From Pseudomonadota bacterium (GTDB lineage Bacteria; Pseudomonadota; Gammaproteobacteria; Pseudomonadales; Oceanobacteraceae), in NCBI GenBank assembly GCA_030145845.1, contig JAIXHJ010000002.1:62001-126000 (forward strand): 64,000 bases of DNA. The letters run 5' to 3'. The position numbers and the translations under genes were made by a program. Position 1 is the first letter of the stretch. The number at the start of each line of letters is the position of its first letter. Under the pieces are notes generated by a model. The model had not been told where the DNA came from. It was given only the letters and a program-made list of their open reading frames with translations, and did not search any database. Below, in pieces: positions 34,672 through 43,635 of the stretch.

Positions 34672-36717
34672 CTACTCCACAATGGCTTTGAGCAGAGCAT
34701 CCCGAGCGTCGGAGTAGAACTGGATATCAATCTTGGTCGCCATATCATCCGACAGGTCAAATAACTGCCGGCGGCAGGCAACGGGCATCAGCAATGCAGT
34801 CGCGCCCTTCTCCACAGCGATTTCCGCAATCGTGACAGGATTGTGGATAGGCTCCACGGAGCCGCCCAGGTTGATCTCGCCCACAATGATCAAACCGCCG
34901 CGCACGCTTTTCTTAAGTAGCGCCGTGCTCAATGCAACCAGAGAAGCCATGCCGAGCTTGGCCCCCGATTTGGAGGCATCGAAAGCTCGCAACTGAACCG
35001 TAAACTCGTGGTGACGCGGATCCTTGTCTCCCACCAACTGCGCAGACCGGGCGTACAGGTTCTGCTCCGCATAACCGATGCTCTCCTTGAACGCGGGCGG
35101 TACTGGCTTGTTCAGGACCTTGACGCCGGACCCTGGACCCTCGTTCACCTCAATCCGGTACAGGCCGGGATGTTCCTCACCGCCTCCCGGAGAGATGGTC
35201 CATACCTGGCCAGGCTCCAGGGGATCGTCACCAATGCTGTTCTCGCTCTGAAGCTCCGGGGTGGAAACAAACTTCTCGACACCGTCGGCGCCCATGACAT
35301 AGCTGAAATGGGTATTCCTGAATTCTGCCGCACCAATCCGCTTCTGCTGTTCCTTCACCCGGCGCCGGGCTTCCATGGCAATGCGAACGGCCCATTCGAT
35401 ATCTTCGTCCGAGACTTCATCATCGCCGGGATAAAGCAGCTTGAGCAAGCCGCTGATCGTTTTGTTCACCGCATTGGTATCCCGCCCTGACAGCGCGCCA
35501 CCAAAAAACACCCGGTTCTGGATTAGGCTGACCCGGCTCTGATTACGCAGCTGGCTCCAGCACTCTGACAAGAAGTCGCTGACCAGGCCGAAATGGTCGG
35601 TTAATAGCTCCTTACTGATTTTCGGAACATCCCAGCCTGGCAAGAAGGCGTGGATACGGTCCATAAAGGCCGTATCATCCTTCATTTCCGGGGGCATGGG
35701 GCCGAACAGGTGGCCTATCCGCTGCTGATGTTCCACATCCACGTCAAAGTTGCCCACCAGTACGATGCTGCCATCGGCTCGGATGTTTTCCTTGCCACGG
35801 CTGAACTCACCCGATTCCATGTAGCCCTTCATGATGTTCACGCCGTCCTTCTGGTCGAAGGAAATACCCGAGACCTCATCGAAGCAGACCACGTCGTACT
35901 GACAGACCAAACCCCGCTGGCCGCTGGCGTTGTTTACGAACATCTTGGCCACCGTGGCCTTACCACCGGAAATCAGGTGGGCGTAGGGTGACACCTGCTG
36001 GAACAAATGGCTCTTACCGGTACCCCTGGGGCCGAGCTCCACCAAGTTATAGTTACGCTCAACAAAGGCCACCATACGCAACAAAATTGCGTCCTTTTGC
36101 CGCTCCGACAGGCCACTGGCCTCAATCCCCGTGGACCTTAGCAGCAGCTCTTTCCACTCCTGCGTCGTAAATTCCTTCCGGGCCTCTGCAAGGGTATCCA
36201 AAACGTCGCGCTTGGAGAGCTGGATCTCCCGCAGGGCTTCGACACCGAAGGGGCGACCATTACTTTCCTGGGCAATGGCAGCATCGTAATTGAGCGTTAC
36301 CTCGGCATAGAAACCGCCGGTCAGCATCCGCTCATGCTCGTTTACCAAAGACGGTGAGATCCGCACGTCGTTCAGGCGGAGGCTGGGGAGGGACGCGATA
36401 TAGGAGTCTGTTTTCGCATCCAGGCGGGCGGTAATCAGGTCGATGATTTTAACTTCACCGTTCTCCCTGGCCCGAGCCTTGAACAGCTCTTCCTCACCCG
36501 CCTTGACGGTGCGAGACTTGAGCTGCCGCTGCACGATCTCCAGGCCTTCGTTGATTTCGTCCTGGTCGGTGCTCGCGCAATATCGCCCGAGCAGGAACTC
36601 AACTACATAGGTGGGTACCGGGAATTGGCGGCTGAAGGTTCGTACCAGGTCCTTTCGCACCAGGTAGCCATCCAGGGCCGTTGCCGCCTTTCTGTCGATA
36701 TCGTCCAATTCCATCAC
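34672..36717 (-). CDS. brxL: BREX protein BrxL, Lon-like AAA ATPase
   Basis: BrxL is required for phage exclusion in type 1 BREX and forms AAA+ rings that bind DNA. The 681-aa protein has an N-terminal region (about 1-200, DLVRTFSRQFPVPTYVVEFLLGRY) typical of BrxL, a Walker A GPRGTGKSH (about 229-237), a Walker B VVCFDEVSG (about 274-282), a sensor VLVGNFDVD, and a C-terminal Lon-protease-like domain (about 560-681, GLIIVGEINLGGSVEPI). The usual catalytic GPSAG serine motif of Lon is not recognisable (GAKLGMAS is at that place), so it may not be a protease. It is the last core gene of the operon, 9 nt after pglZ. Confidence 0.95.
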   Translation of the reverse strand: MMELDDIDRKAATALDGYLVRKDLVRTFSRQFPVPTYVVEFLLGRYCASTDQDEINEGLEIVQRQLKSRTVKAGEEELFKARARENGEVKIIDLITARLDAKTDSYIASLPSLRLNDVRISPSLVNEHERMLTGGFYAEVTLNYDAAIAQESNGRPFGVEALREIQLSKRDVLDTLAEARKEFTTQEWKELLLRSTGIEASGLSERQKDAILLRMVAFVERNYNLVELGPRGTGKSHLFQQVSPYAHLISGGKATVAKMFVNNASGQRGLVCQYDVVCFDEVSGISFDQKDGVNIMKGYMESGEFSRGKENIRADGSIVLVGNFDVDVEHQQRIGHLFGPMPPEMKDDTAFMDRIHAFLPGWDVPKISKELLTDHFGLVSDFLSECWSQLRNQSRVSLIQNRVFFGGALSGRDTNAVNKTISGLLKLLYPGDDEVSDEDIEWAVRIAMEARRRVKEQQKRIGAAEFRNTHFSYVMGADGVEKFVSTPELQSENSIGDDPLEPGQVWTISPGGGEEHPGLYRIEVNEGPGSGVKVLNKPVPPAFKESIGYAEQNLYARSAQLVGDKDPRHHEFTVQLRAFDASKSGAKLGMASLVALSTALLKKSVRGGLIIVGEINLGGSVEPIHNPVTIAEIAVEKGATALLMPVACRRQLFDLSDDMATKIDIQFYSDARDALLKAIVE

Positions 36718-36726
36718 ATTTACCTC

Positions 36727-39069
36727 TTAAGAAAGAGCCCCACCAATCACAGTGCCCGCCTGGGCAACCAGAGAACCATTTTTGTCGAGCAGAACAGCCA
36801 CCGCTTTCTGCCCTTCCAGATCTTCATCTTCGACAACCACGGAAGCGGTGCCATTAGCTTTGAGCGGCTTCGAGCCGACCACCACACTGCTGGCTGCTTC
36901 ACCCGCGCGGGTCCGGATATCCAATTTGAGCCCTGAATAGTCGCCCGTCACCGCCACCGTGCAGCGCAACCCTTTCCACACCAGGTCGGTAAACTCGATA
37001 GCCCCTTGTGCGGAGGCGCCACCCGTCACCACCAATTGGAGTGTCAGGCACTCCTGTAGGCTCAGGCCACCGTGAGCGTAATCCTCACCCTTCTTGAAAC
37101 AACTGATGCCATCGGCCAGAGCAAAGTAGTGACTGGGATTCCAGTACCAGGGGAACAGACGCTCCTGGGTTTCCGCACCCGCCTTCAGCGCAGCACAGCG
37201 CCCCCACTTGCTCTCAGCCAGTACGCTGGGCAGGTCAATTTTGGGTAGCCCCCCGGGCAGAAGCAGCCAGCCATGATCGGTGACGACACGCACTCGCTTC
37301 CAGCCCGCCGCCAACAGCTCGGTAATGCGGTTCTGCACTTCATTCAAAAGGCTTTCCAGGTGTTTGGCCAACTTCCAGCCACGGTCGTGACCTTCATGGT
37401 CGATGTCACCAAACTCACACCAGGCGAAACCTTCCCCCTGGCCGTCCTCTGTTCGATCCAGCAGCGTCCAGCCGTTGTCCTTCAGCAGTTTCTTGAGGTG
37501 ATAGCCTCCCTTGAGGGACTGGCCGGTCGCCGCCACGGCGGGTTCGAAGTCCGCGCTGCCATCGTCCCCCCGAATTTTATCCCGGACCGGTGCCACCGCC
37601 GCCTTGCCAGTGGCGGTCACGCTGGGCAAAGCTGCCCAGGTGGGCGCCTCGTCTACATCCAGCCCTGAAGCTTCTAGCATCTCTGCCAGCCGCTTGCCCG
37701 TGTCAAAGCGCAGCCCATCGACAAAGAGCACGCAATCGCCGGGACTGGCCGGAAAGGGGGCCTCTGTTGTGCAGGAGCCACCCGGATAGGAGGCGCCATC
37801 AACGATCTTCTGCAGGTAGCGGGCGGACTCTTCCAGCCACGGAAGGTAAACAGACCGGATGGCCGTTGTGACAGCCTCAAAGTCAGCCGCGCTCTCCACC
37901 TGGGCCAAGGCGCGCATTACGCCGTCATCCACTTTCCAGCCAGCGTTGGCATAGCCGTCCATCAGATCATCCACAGAGCCCGCAGCCAGAGACGATTTTG
38001 CATAGTTGGCCATGACGGCCAAGTGTTCCAGCGCACACGCCAGCGGAGCTTCCCCTAGCTCCGCCCATACCAAGGATCGCCTGCCGCCGTGTATCTGTTC
38101 GAGTTCCAGTATTCTGGCCCGTGCCTGGTGGGCAGGAGCCTGGGCCAGGGTCAGCATGTCACGGCGCAGGTGGTCTTCCTGGCCCTGGTTCCACTGAGGC
38201 CAGCCACCGGCCACGGTTTCATCGGCAAACAGATCAAAGGCCGGCGGTTGGCACTTGCGAATTTGGGCGGGAATATGGGGGTAGCGGTGGGGCGCCTCGC
38301 AGAAACGTTGCCAAACCGCCTGCCAAGGCCCCTCGTGGGCCGCAAGCTTGGCGCACCCTGCCAGCACACCCTCATGCTGGGGGTTGAAAGCTAACTGGGA
38401 TGTGCATACTGCTACGAAAGCCTGCCATTCGTTCGCACCCCTCGCGGCCTGGAATGCATCGCCCTGGTCCAGCCACAGCAGCAGATCTCGGATGGGGTCG
38501 CCCCCGGTTAACAGAGTATTGAAGTAGTCCTTATCCAGGCGCTTACCTTTGAGCAAGTCCACGTCTTCGTCGAGCAGTCGGTACAGTGCCAGTTGCATGG
38601 CGTGCCGGGTTTCGCTGTCCTGTGCCACATCCAGGCCAAGGCCACCCTGGTCCGACTTCAGGTAGGCAAGGATGGTCCAGTCCTTGGCATTCACCTGGGA
38701 CCAGATCACACCCCGGTATTGCAACTCAGCCAGCGGCTTGAGCGAGTCCGGGCAGCCTTCCACTGCCCGCAGATCCTGACGGCTGACGCCGGGCAGGTAG
38801 AGAATGGGGATCGTCCCCTCTGGCAGGGACATATCATCCACCAAGCCAGCGATTACGCAGCGCAGCCAAATCGCCGGGCCGGTGCGTGTTTCGGGGGCAT
38901 AGTCACCCAGTACCAGAAGCTCCGGCAGTTCCGCCTGAAGGACTGGAATAAGCGCTTCCCATTGACGGTCACGATCTGGCCAAAGGATGCAGGTGGGGCC
39001 GACCTGAATGTCGGGGTTGTAGATGCCAGCATCACGAATGGCTGCAAGCAGGTGATCCAAAACTCTCAT
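36727..39069 (-). CDS. pglZ: BREX type 1 alkaline-phosphatase-fold protein PglZ
   Basis: PglZ is a core BREX protein needed with PglX for host methylation and phage exclusion. The 780-aa protein has the alkaline-phosphatase-superfamily core: CVLFVDGLRFDTGKRLAEML (metal and nucleophile region, about 443-460) and VRVVTDHGWLLLPGGLPK (metal-binding Asp-His, about 592-605). The N-terminal half is a helical region typical of type 1 PglZ. Length fits the family. GC content of sampled stretches (about 65%) resembles brxC and differs from the two AT-richer genes upstream. Confidence 0.94.
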   Translation of the reverse strand: MRVLDHLLAAIRDAGIYNPDIQVGPTCILWPDRDRQWEALIPVLQAELPELLVLGDYAPETRTGPAIWLRCVIAGLVDDMSLPEGTIPILYLPGVSRQDLRAVEGCPDSLKPLAELQYRGVIWSQVNAKDWTILAYLKSDQGGLGLDVAQDSETRHAMQLALYRLLDEDVDLLKGKRLDKDYFNTLLTGGDPIRDLLLWLDQGDAFQAARGANEWQAFVAVCTSQLAFNPQHEGVLAGCAKLAAHEGPWQAVWQRFCEAPHRYPHIPAQIRKCQPPAFDLFADETVAGGWPQWNQGQEDHLRRDMLTLAQAPAHQARARILELEQIHGGRRSLVWAELGEAPLACALEHLAVMANYAKSSLAAGSVDDLMDGYANAGWKVDDGVMRALAQVESAADFEAVTTAIRSVYLPWLEESARYLQKIVDGASYPGGSCTTEAPFPASPGDCVLFVDGLRFDTGKRLAEMLEASGLDVDEAPTWAALPSVTATGKAAVAPVRDKIRGDDGSADFEPAVAATGQSLKGGYHLKKLLKDNGWTLLDRTEDGQGEGFAWCEFGDIDHEGHDRGWKLAKHLESLLNEVQNRITELLAAGWKRVRVVTDHGWLLLPGGLPKIDLPSVLAESKWGRCAALKAGAETQERLFPWYWNPSHYFALADGISCFKKGEDYAHGGLSLQECLTLQLVVTGGASAQGAIEFTDLVWKGLRCTVAVTGDYSGLKLDIRTRAGEAASSVVVGSKPLKANGTASVVVEDEDLEGQKAVAVLLDKNGSLVAQAGTVIGGALS

Positions 39070-39097
39070 GCAGTACAGCTCCGGTCTCGCTCGGGCT

Positions 39098-40792
39098 TTA
39101 ACATGCTCCTAACTCCCACTTGTCCGTAAGAAGCCCCAAAAGCTCATTTTGTCTGTTCGATACAACCTCGGGCGTCCATTCGTTTTCATTGAGCACCTGG
39201 GTCGTTAACGTATAGGAGCTAACCCCTGATCGCCCCCGGAAATAAGCATCTTTCTTACGGCCGAAATCGTAATTTTGAGCCTGAGAATTGCGCCGTTTGT
39301 TCAGGGGAACCAGATTCGCCAAGCGGTGAACCCAAGCATCTCTTGCCTGAGCGTCTGGCCAATCTTTTTCCCATTGGCTTTCCGCATCTACCGTTTGCGG
39401 CAGCACATGCTCAATGGTTAACAGGCTTGCATCGTAGCTGGCTGCACCATCCGACAAAAACGAGTCCAACCGGAGAATCAGGTAATTTCTCCTTCGTGCG
39501 GTAAGTGTATATATATCCCCATCGAGAACTTTCCTCATTTCCTGCTTTTCATCCTCAGTCAGCAAAACCGCCTGCACAGGGTTGTCCACGTTGTGATCTC
39601 CCATCAATTCTGAGATCACAGTGGAATAGCGCTCGATCCGTTCATTCACATTCTTTGCGGTCAGATGCAGACAGGCAGCAAGCCGTTCAAGCTTCTCCAC
39701 AAACCACAGAACGTAATCCGGTCTGTTCTTTTGTTGGGATAAGAAAAGCATGGCCGCTGGCACCCAGTCAGAGTTATCGATTCGGTTAAGCCAACGCAGG
39801 TAGGTATTAATCTTCTGGGCATCCACCTCTGCCTGGTAGCTTGCGGAACGCAGAATCGATAAGGCCTCCGCATAAGGTTCCAGCACTTCATCGACCAAAG
39901 CTTTAGGTGACCGCACATTGGACAGAACATGTTGCCTGAACTCTTCCAACAGGGCCTTCTTGGCTTTTTCGCGGGCATAGACCATCCGAACGTAGGCGAA
40001 CAGGTCATTAAAGCCGGAACGGCCCAGCTCAACTTCCATGTCCTCCCATTTCTCATTGTAAAGCTCTTGTTCTTCCGAGGACTCAATCGCGCCAATGATG
40101 TCGGCCTTGATGATGTCAGTAGGTTGCAAATCAAGGCCGCGGCTATTCATGACGGAGAAAACGCGAAATGCTGACTGCTGGCTAGGAGTTGAGACTGCTA
40201 CCAGGAAACAATGCTGCAGCAAGAAACCAACAAACCCCTCAAGTAATGACATATCGTCACCGAAGGAGCGATCGATCCGACTCAGTAACAACCGGGCGTT
40301 GGCTTGGATATTCTTCCGAGATTCGTTCTGAAGTGACTCGGTGTTGAGATCCAGTAGATCGTCGAACTGAAGCGTCTGCACGTACTTTGCAAAAAACTCT
40401 TTATCCCGCTCGCGAAGCGTAAGGCGCGGCTTTGCGGCTAACTGCTCGAATTTGTTTCCAGCCTCAACAATGTAGTTCTTTAGCAATGCTCTATCATCTG
40501 ACGTGGAGCGTGCTGCCAATGCGGCCAGCAGTATTGTGAGAGTTGTCAGACGCTGTTGACCATCAATAACTTCTGCGGCCGGCTTTCCTTCCTCTTTGAT
40601 GAGGACAATACTGCCGAGGAAATATCCTTCATCCAGATCTGATCGATAAAAATCAAAAAGGTCATCAAATAGCTCTGATGCCTGATCAACAGTCCAGGCA
40701 TACGGACGCTGATAGGAAGGAATGACATATTCAAACTCAGAGCTAAAAATCTTTGCGAGTGGATACTCGGCGCCGCTTATCTTCTTAGCCAT
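39098..40792 (-). CDS. DUF262/DUF1524 nuclease, GmrSD/BrxU-like
   Basis: This is a 564-aa protein. The DUF262 domain (about 10-230) has YVIPSYQRPYAW and EVIDGQQRLTTLTILLA, a ParB-like NTP-binding signature. The C-terminal DUF1524 domain has the His-Me-finger pattern IEHVLPQTV (about 457-465) and LVPLNKRRNSQAQNYDFGRKK. This is the GmrSD architecture: type IV enzymes that cut modified DNA with NTP. In some BREX loci a GmrSD homologue, BrxU, is encoded between pglX and pglZ, and this gene is in that place. It would attack phages whose modified DNA escapes BREX. It is lower in GC than core brx genes and is probably acquired. Confidence 0.88.
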   Translation of the reverse strand: MAKKISGAEYPLAKIFSSEFEYVIPSYQRPYAWTVDQASELFDDLFDFYRSDLDEGYFLGSIVLIKEEGKPAAEVIDGQQRLTTLTILLAALAARSTSDDRALLKNYIVEAGNKFEQLAAKPRLTLRERDKEFFAKYVQTLQFDDLLDLNTESLQNESRKNIQANARLLLSRIDRSFGDDMSLLEGFVGFLLQHCFLVAVSTPSQQSAFRVFSVMNSRGLDLQPTDIIKADIIGAIESSEEQELYNEKWEDMEVELGRSGFNDLFAYVRMVYAREKAKKALLEEFRQHVLSNVRSPKALVDEVLEPYAEALSILRSASYQAEVDAQKINTYLRWLNRIDNSDWVPAAMLFLSQQKNRPDYVLWFVEKLERLAACLHLTAKNVNERIERYSTVISELMGDHNVDNPVQAVLLTEDEKQEMRKVLDGDIYTLTARRRNYLILRLDSFLSDGAASYDASLLTIEHVLPQTVDAESQWEKDWPDAQARDAWVHRLANLVPLNKRRNSQAQNYDFGRKKDAYFRGRSGVSSYTLTTQVLNENEWTPEVVSNRQNELLGLLTDKWELGAC

Positions 40793-40800
40793 ACTACCCC

Positions 40801-43635
40801 CTAGAAATGATACTTTTCCCGTCGACGCCGGAAAGCCTCTTCTGTACCCTCCATGATGTCGAGGACAGCGGCAGTAACATCGGATTTGTCAAGGCCACCC
40901 TGTGCTCGAATCACTCCTTTTCCGTCTTTGGCCTCAAGCGCATACACCAACTCGGCATCACCATTTACAGGCAGGTTGGCATTGTGGGTTGCCAGTATGA
41001 TTTGACGACCGGCTTTCACCTTGCGAAGCATCGGTATCAGCTCCTTGAACACAAAGTTTGAGTCCAGCTCATCTTCGGGCTGATCTATCACAAGAGGGCC
41101 GCCATTCTGAGCTAGCAGCAAGGCTAGCGCTGCGGTATTGCGTTGACCGTCGGAAAGAGAGCCTTCAGAGATGCTCCCGGCAACTGAGCCATCAGATCGA
41201 AACAGTTTTAAATCAACGACATCCTTCACACGAGATAACCGAAGCTGGTCCCAGCTCTCTATGTTTTCCACGATGTGCTGCTTTAGGTTGTCTGCCTGAT
41301 TCTGAAAAAGTTGCCGAGCGCCCTCTCCGTCATTGTCATGGTAGAGATTCCTCAACAGCTCCCAGGGGGAGGTGCGATTACAGTCTGGTATCTGGCTGAA
41401 TCGGTCCATCAGTGCCTGCCCTATGTCGCTCCATGAGCGGGCCAGGGCGGTTCGACCGTCTTTAGGGCCAAAGTGATTCCATAGCTCGGAGAAACTAGCC
41501 TGGTCAAACTGATATTGCACCGTCACTTCTATGAACTTGCGCTGCTCCTCAGTCAGAACGGCTAGATCATTTGCGCGATTCGCAGCTTCAACCCGTTTTT
41601 GTAGCTGTTCCTGCCAAATTTGATGTAATCGCTGGACCTGCGTCTCGGGGTCGCCAGCCTCGTCTTTCAATCTCTTGATTTCAGCCTGAAGCTCAGTAAT
41701 TTCTCTGTGCTTCTTGGCCCTGGCTTGATCAACTTCCTTTAAGTGACCCACATCGTCAGGGGTCAGCCCCTTGGCGGCGCACGCCTGACTAAAGTTGGTA
41801 TCGGCCTGATCAAGATCCTGCTGGATCGCGCTCCAAATAGGGTCATCGGCCTTGAACAACTCAACATTTTGCTGGTACTGCTCTACAGCTTGGCGAATAT
41901 GCTTTGCAAGGTCCTCTTTGGCCCGTTTGACCTTCTCGTCAAGCTGATCAAGCCAAGGACCATGGGGCGCATCTTCAACCTGAAACGAAGTATGGGAGTT
42001 CGCTACAACGTCCGCGAGCTCGGCAACATCTGTGAATTGCCTACCCTGCTCCCCATAGAGCGAGTCAAGATAACGGCTTTCCGCCTTTAGTTTTTGGTGC
42101 CTGATTGCATCTGCCTGAATCTCACTTCGTGCTTTCCACTGACGATCAAGCTCCTGATATTCCTGCTGGGATTTTTTGAGATCTTTCTCTAAAGCCTTGG
42201 CTCGCCGAAGGTTGGAAAACGATGCCTGTATTTTAAGCTTCAGCTTTCTTTCCTGATCATCCAGATCAGCAAGTTCGTTTGTAGCGAACCCGTCGACCAG
42301 TTCCAATAGGCGCTGTGCCTGGGGTATCTGCCCGTCATCCCCTGTTTTTGACTCGGTTAGACGGTTGAGCTGCTGTTGACTGAAAAAGCGGATAGGCAAG
42401 CTCTGGAAGAACGTTTCAGGATCATGCATATCGTCACGTTGGACAGCAGGCTGCCCGTTTTGCCATACGATACGGTCTTCTACGCCATCAGCGCTGACCC
42501 AAGACACTTCCAGCTCTGCTCCTGGTTGGTTCAGGGTGTCCCGAACCCGTTTGATCCGGCTTTTCGTGTCCGCATCAATGTCCTCTGACTTATCCTTTCC
42601 AAAAATAATACGCAGGTATTCAAGCAAGGTGGATTTGCCGCTTCCGCGCCCACCAATCACACAGTTCATGTTTGGTGAGAAGTGAATCTCTTGATCGCCC
42701 AAGAAAGCTACGTTCTTAATTGAGAGAGACCGAATTGCCGCTTGGCGAACACGATTGGCAGGATGTACATCTGTCACCACATTTTCCGGCAAAACAATGC
42801 GAGACTGGTGATCAAGAAAAGCCTGCCGAAGCGATTCTATTGAAGGGGCCGACATTTTTATCCAGGAATATCGGTAACCAATACTGTTGGGTGTTGGCGC
42901 CTCTTCATGGTCGCAGTCAATTAGCTTCTTATTGTCCGAGGACATCAGTGTTGCTATCGGGCGTACACGTCTCCACCCTGGTTGACAATCACCCCCGGAC
43001 TTCAGCAAACGTTGATATCCCGCTGACATCAGGTGAGCAGGTTTTGGAACTTCAATCGCTAGCAGTTCGGGATTGGTAAATTGGTCTTGCTGCAACCAAT
43101 CTGAAATAGACTCGTCATCGAAAATCCCATCATTACTCATCGCATGAGGCATGATCACGATGCCACCATGTTTTTCTTGAACGATGCGCAATATGTCCTT
43201 GAGATTCTTGTCGGATTTTGCCAGTTGGCCGTCTGCTCCAACTCTCGGGTACGCAACACCACACTCTGTGAGGATGGCATCAAGCTGGGCTAAATCAGCT
43301 CCAGGCTCAAACAAGCAGAGTATGTGAACGCCGCGCCCAACACCGGCGGCTTCAAATTCAAATCCTGGAAACAGGGAGACGCTGTGATTATGCTCGCGCT
43401 CAAGCTCCTCGAAGGCGGACTGCAAGTGGGGAATAAACTCCTTACTTAGAAAGTTGTGGTCAGTTATCCCAACGATGTCCAGTCCGGCGTGATAGCAGGC
43501 CTCAGCGAATGCCGTTGCTGCAGAAGCTTCCTGACCGGCTTCGAGACGATCTCCTTGCCAATGACGAGCATCTGCTGGCGTCTGCATCTGGAGATCACAC
43601 TTCAGCCAGCGCATTCCTTTGTATAGTGCGCTCAT
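40801..43635 (-). CDS. PHP-domain/SMC-type ATPase (TrlF-like)
   Basis: This is a 944-aa protein of two parts. Residues 1-300 are a PHP phosphoesterase-like domain (DIVGITDHN about 53-61, GVHILCLFEPG, GIVIMPHAMSND). The first metal motif, usually HxH, is QMQ here (residues 16-18). Residues 310-944 are an SMC/RecN-like ABC ATPase: Walker A IGGRGSGKSTLLEY (about 324-337), coiled coil (about 440-760), signature LSDGQRNTAALALLLA (about 826), Walker B LVIDQPEDELD (about 847) and H-loop ILATHNANLP. This resembles TrlF-type ATPases associated with defence islands. It overlaps pglX by 4 bp (ATGA), so it is coupled to BREX expression. Nucleic-acid end sensing and cleavage is an inference from related SMC-nuclease systems. 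Confidence 0.85.
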   Translation of the reverse strand: MSALYKGMRWLKCDLQMQTPADARHWQGDRLEAGQEASAATAFAEACYHAGLDIVGITDHNFLSKEFIPHLQSAFEELEREHNHSVSLFPGFEFEAAGVGRGVHILCLFEPGADLAQLDAILTECGVAYPRVGADGQLAKSDKNLKDILRIVQEKHGGIVIMPHAMSNDGIFDDESISDWLQQDQFTNPELLAIEVPKPAHLMSAGYQRLLKSGGDCQPGWRRVRPIATLMSSDNKKLIDCDHEEAPTPNSIGYRYSWIKMSAPSIESLRQAFLDHQSRIVLPENVVTDVHPANRVRQAAIRSLSIKNVAFLGDQEIHFSPNMNCVIGGRGSGKSTLLEYLRIIFGKDKSEDIDADTKSRIKRVRDTLNQPGAELEVSWVSADGVEDRIVWQNGQPAVQRDDMHDPETFFQSLPIRFFSQQQLNRLTESKTGDDGQIPQAQRLLELVDGFATNELADLDDQERKLKLKIQASFSNLRRAKALEKDLKKSQQEYQELDRQWKARSEIQADAIRHQKLKAESRYLDSLYGEQGRQFTDVAELADVVANSHTSFQVEDAPHGPWLDQLDEKVKRAKEDLAKHIRQAVEQYQQNVELFKADDPIWSAIQQDLDQADTNFSQACAAKGLTPDDVGHLKEVDQARAKKHREITELQAEIKRLKDEAGDPETQVQRLHQIWQEQLQKRVEAANRANDLAVLTEEQRKFIEVTVQYQFDQASFSELWNHFGPKDGRTALARSWSDIGQALMDRFSQIPDCNRTSPWELLRNLYHDNDGEGARQLFQNQADNLKQHIVENIESWDQLRLSRVKDVVDLKLFRSDGSVAGSISEGSLSDGQRNTAALALLLAQNGGPLVIDQPEDELDSNFVFKELIPMLRKVKAGRQIILATHNANLPVNGDAELVYALEAKDGKGVIRAQGGLDKSDVTAAVLDIMEGTEEAFRRRREKYHF

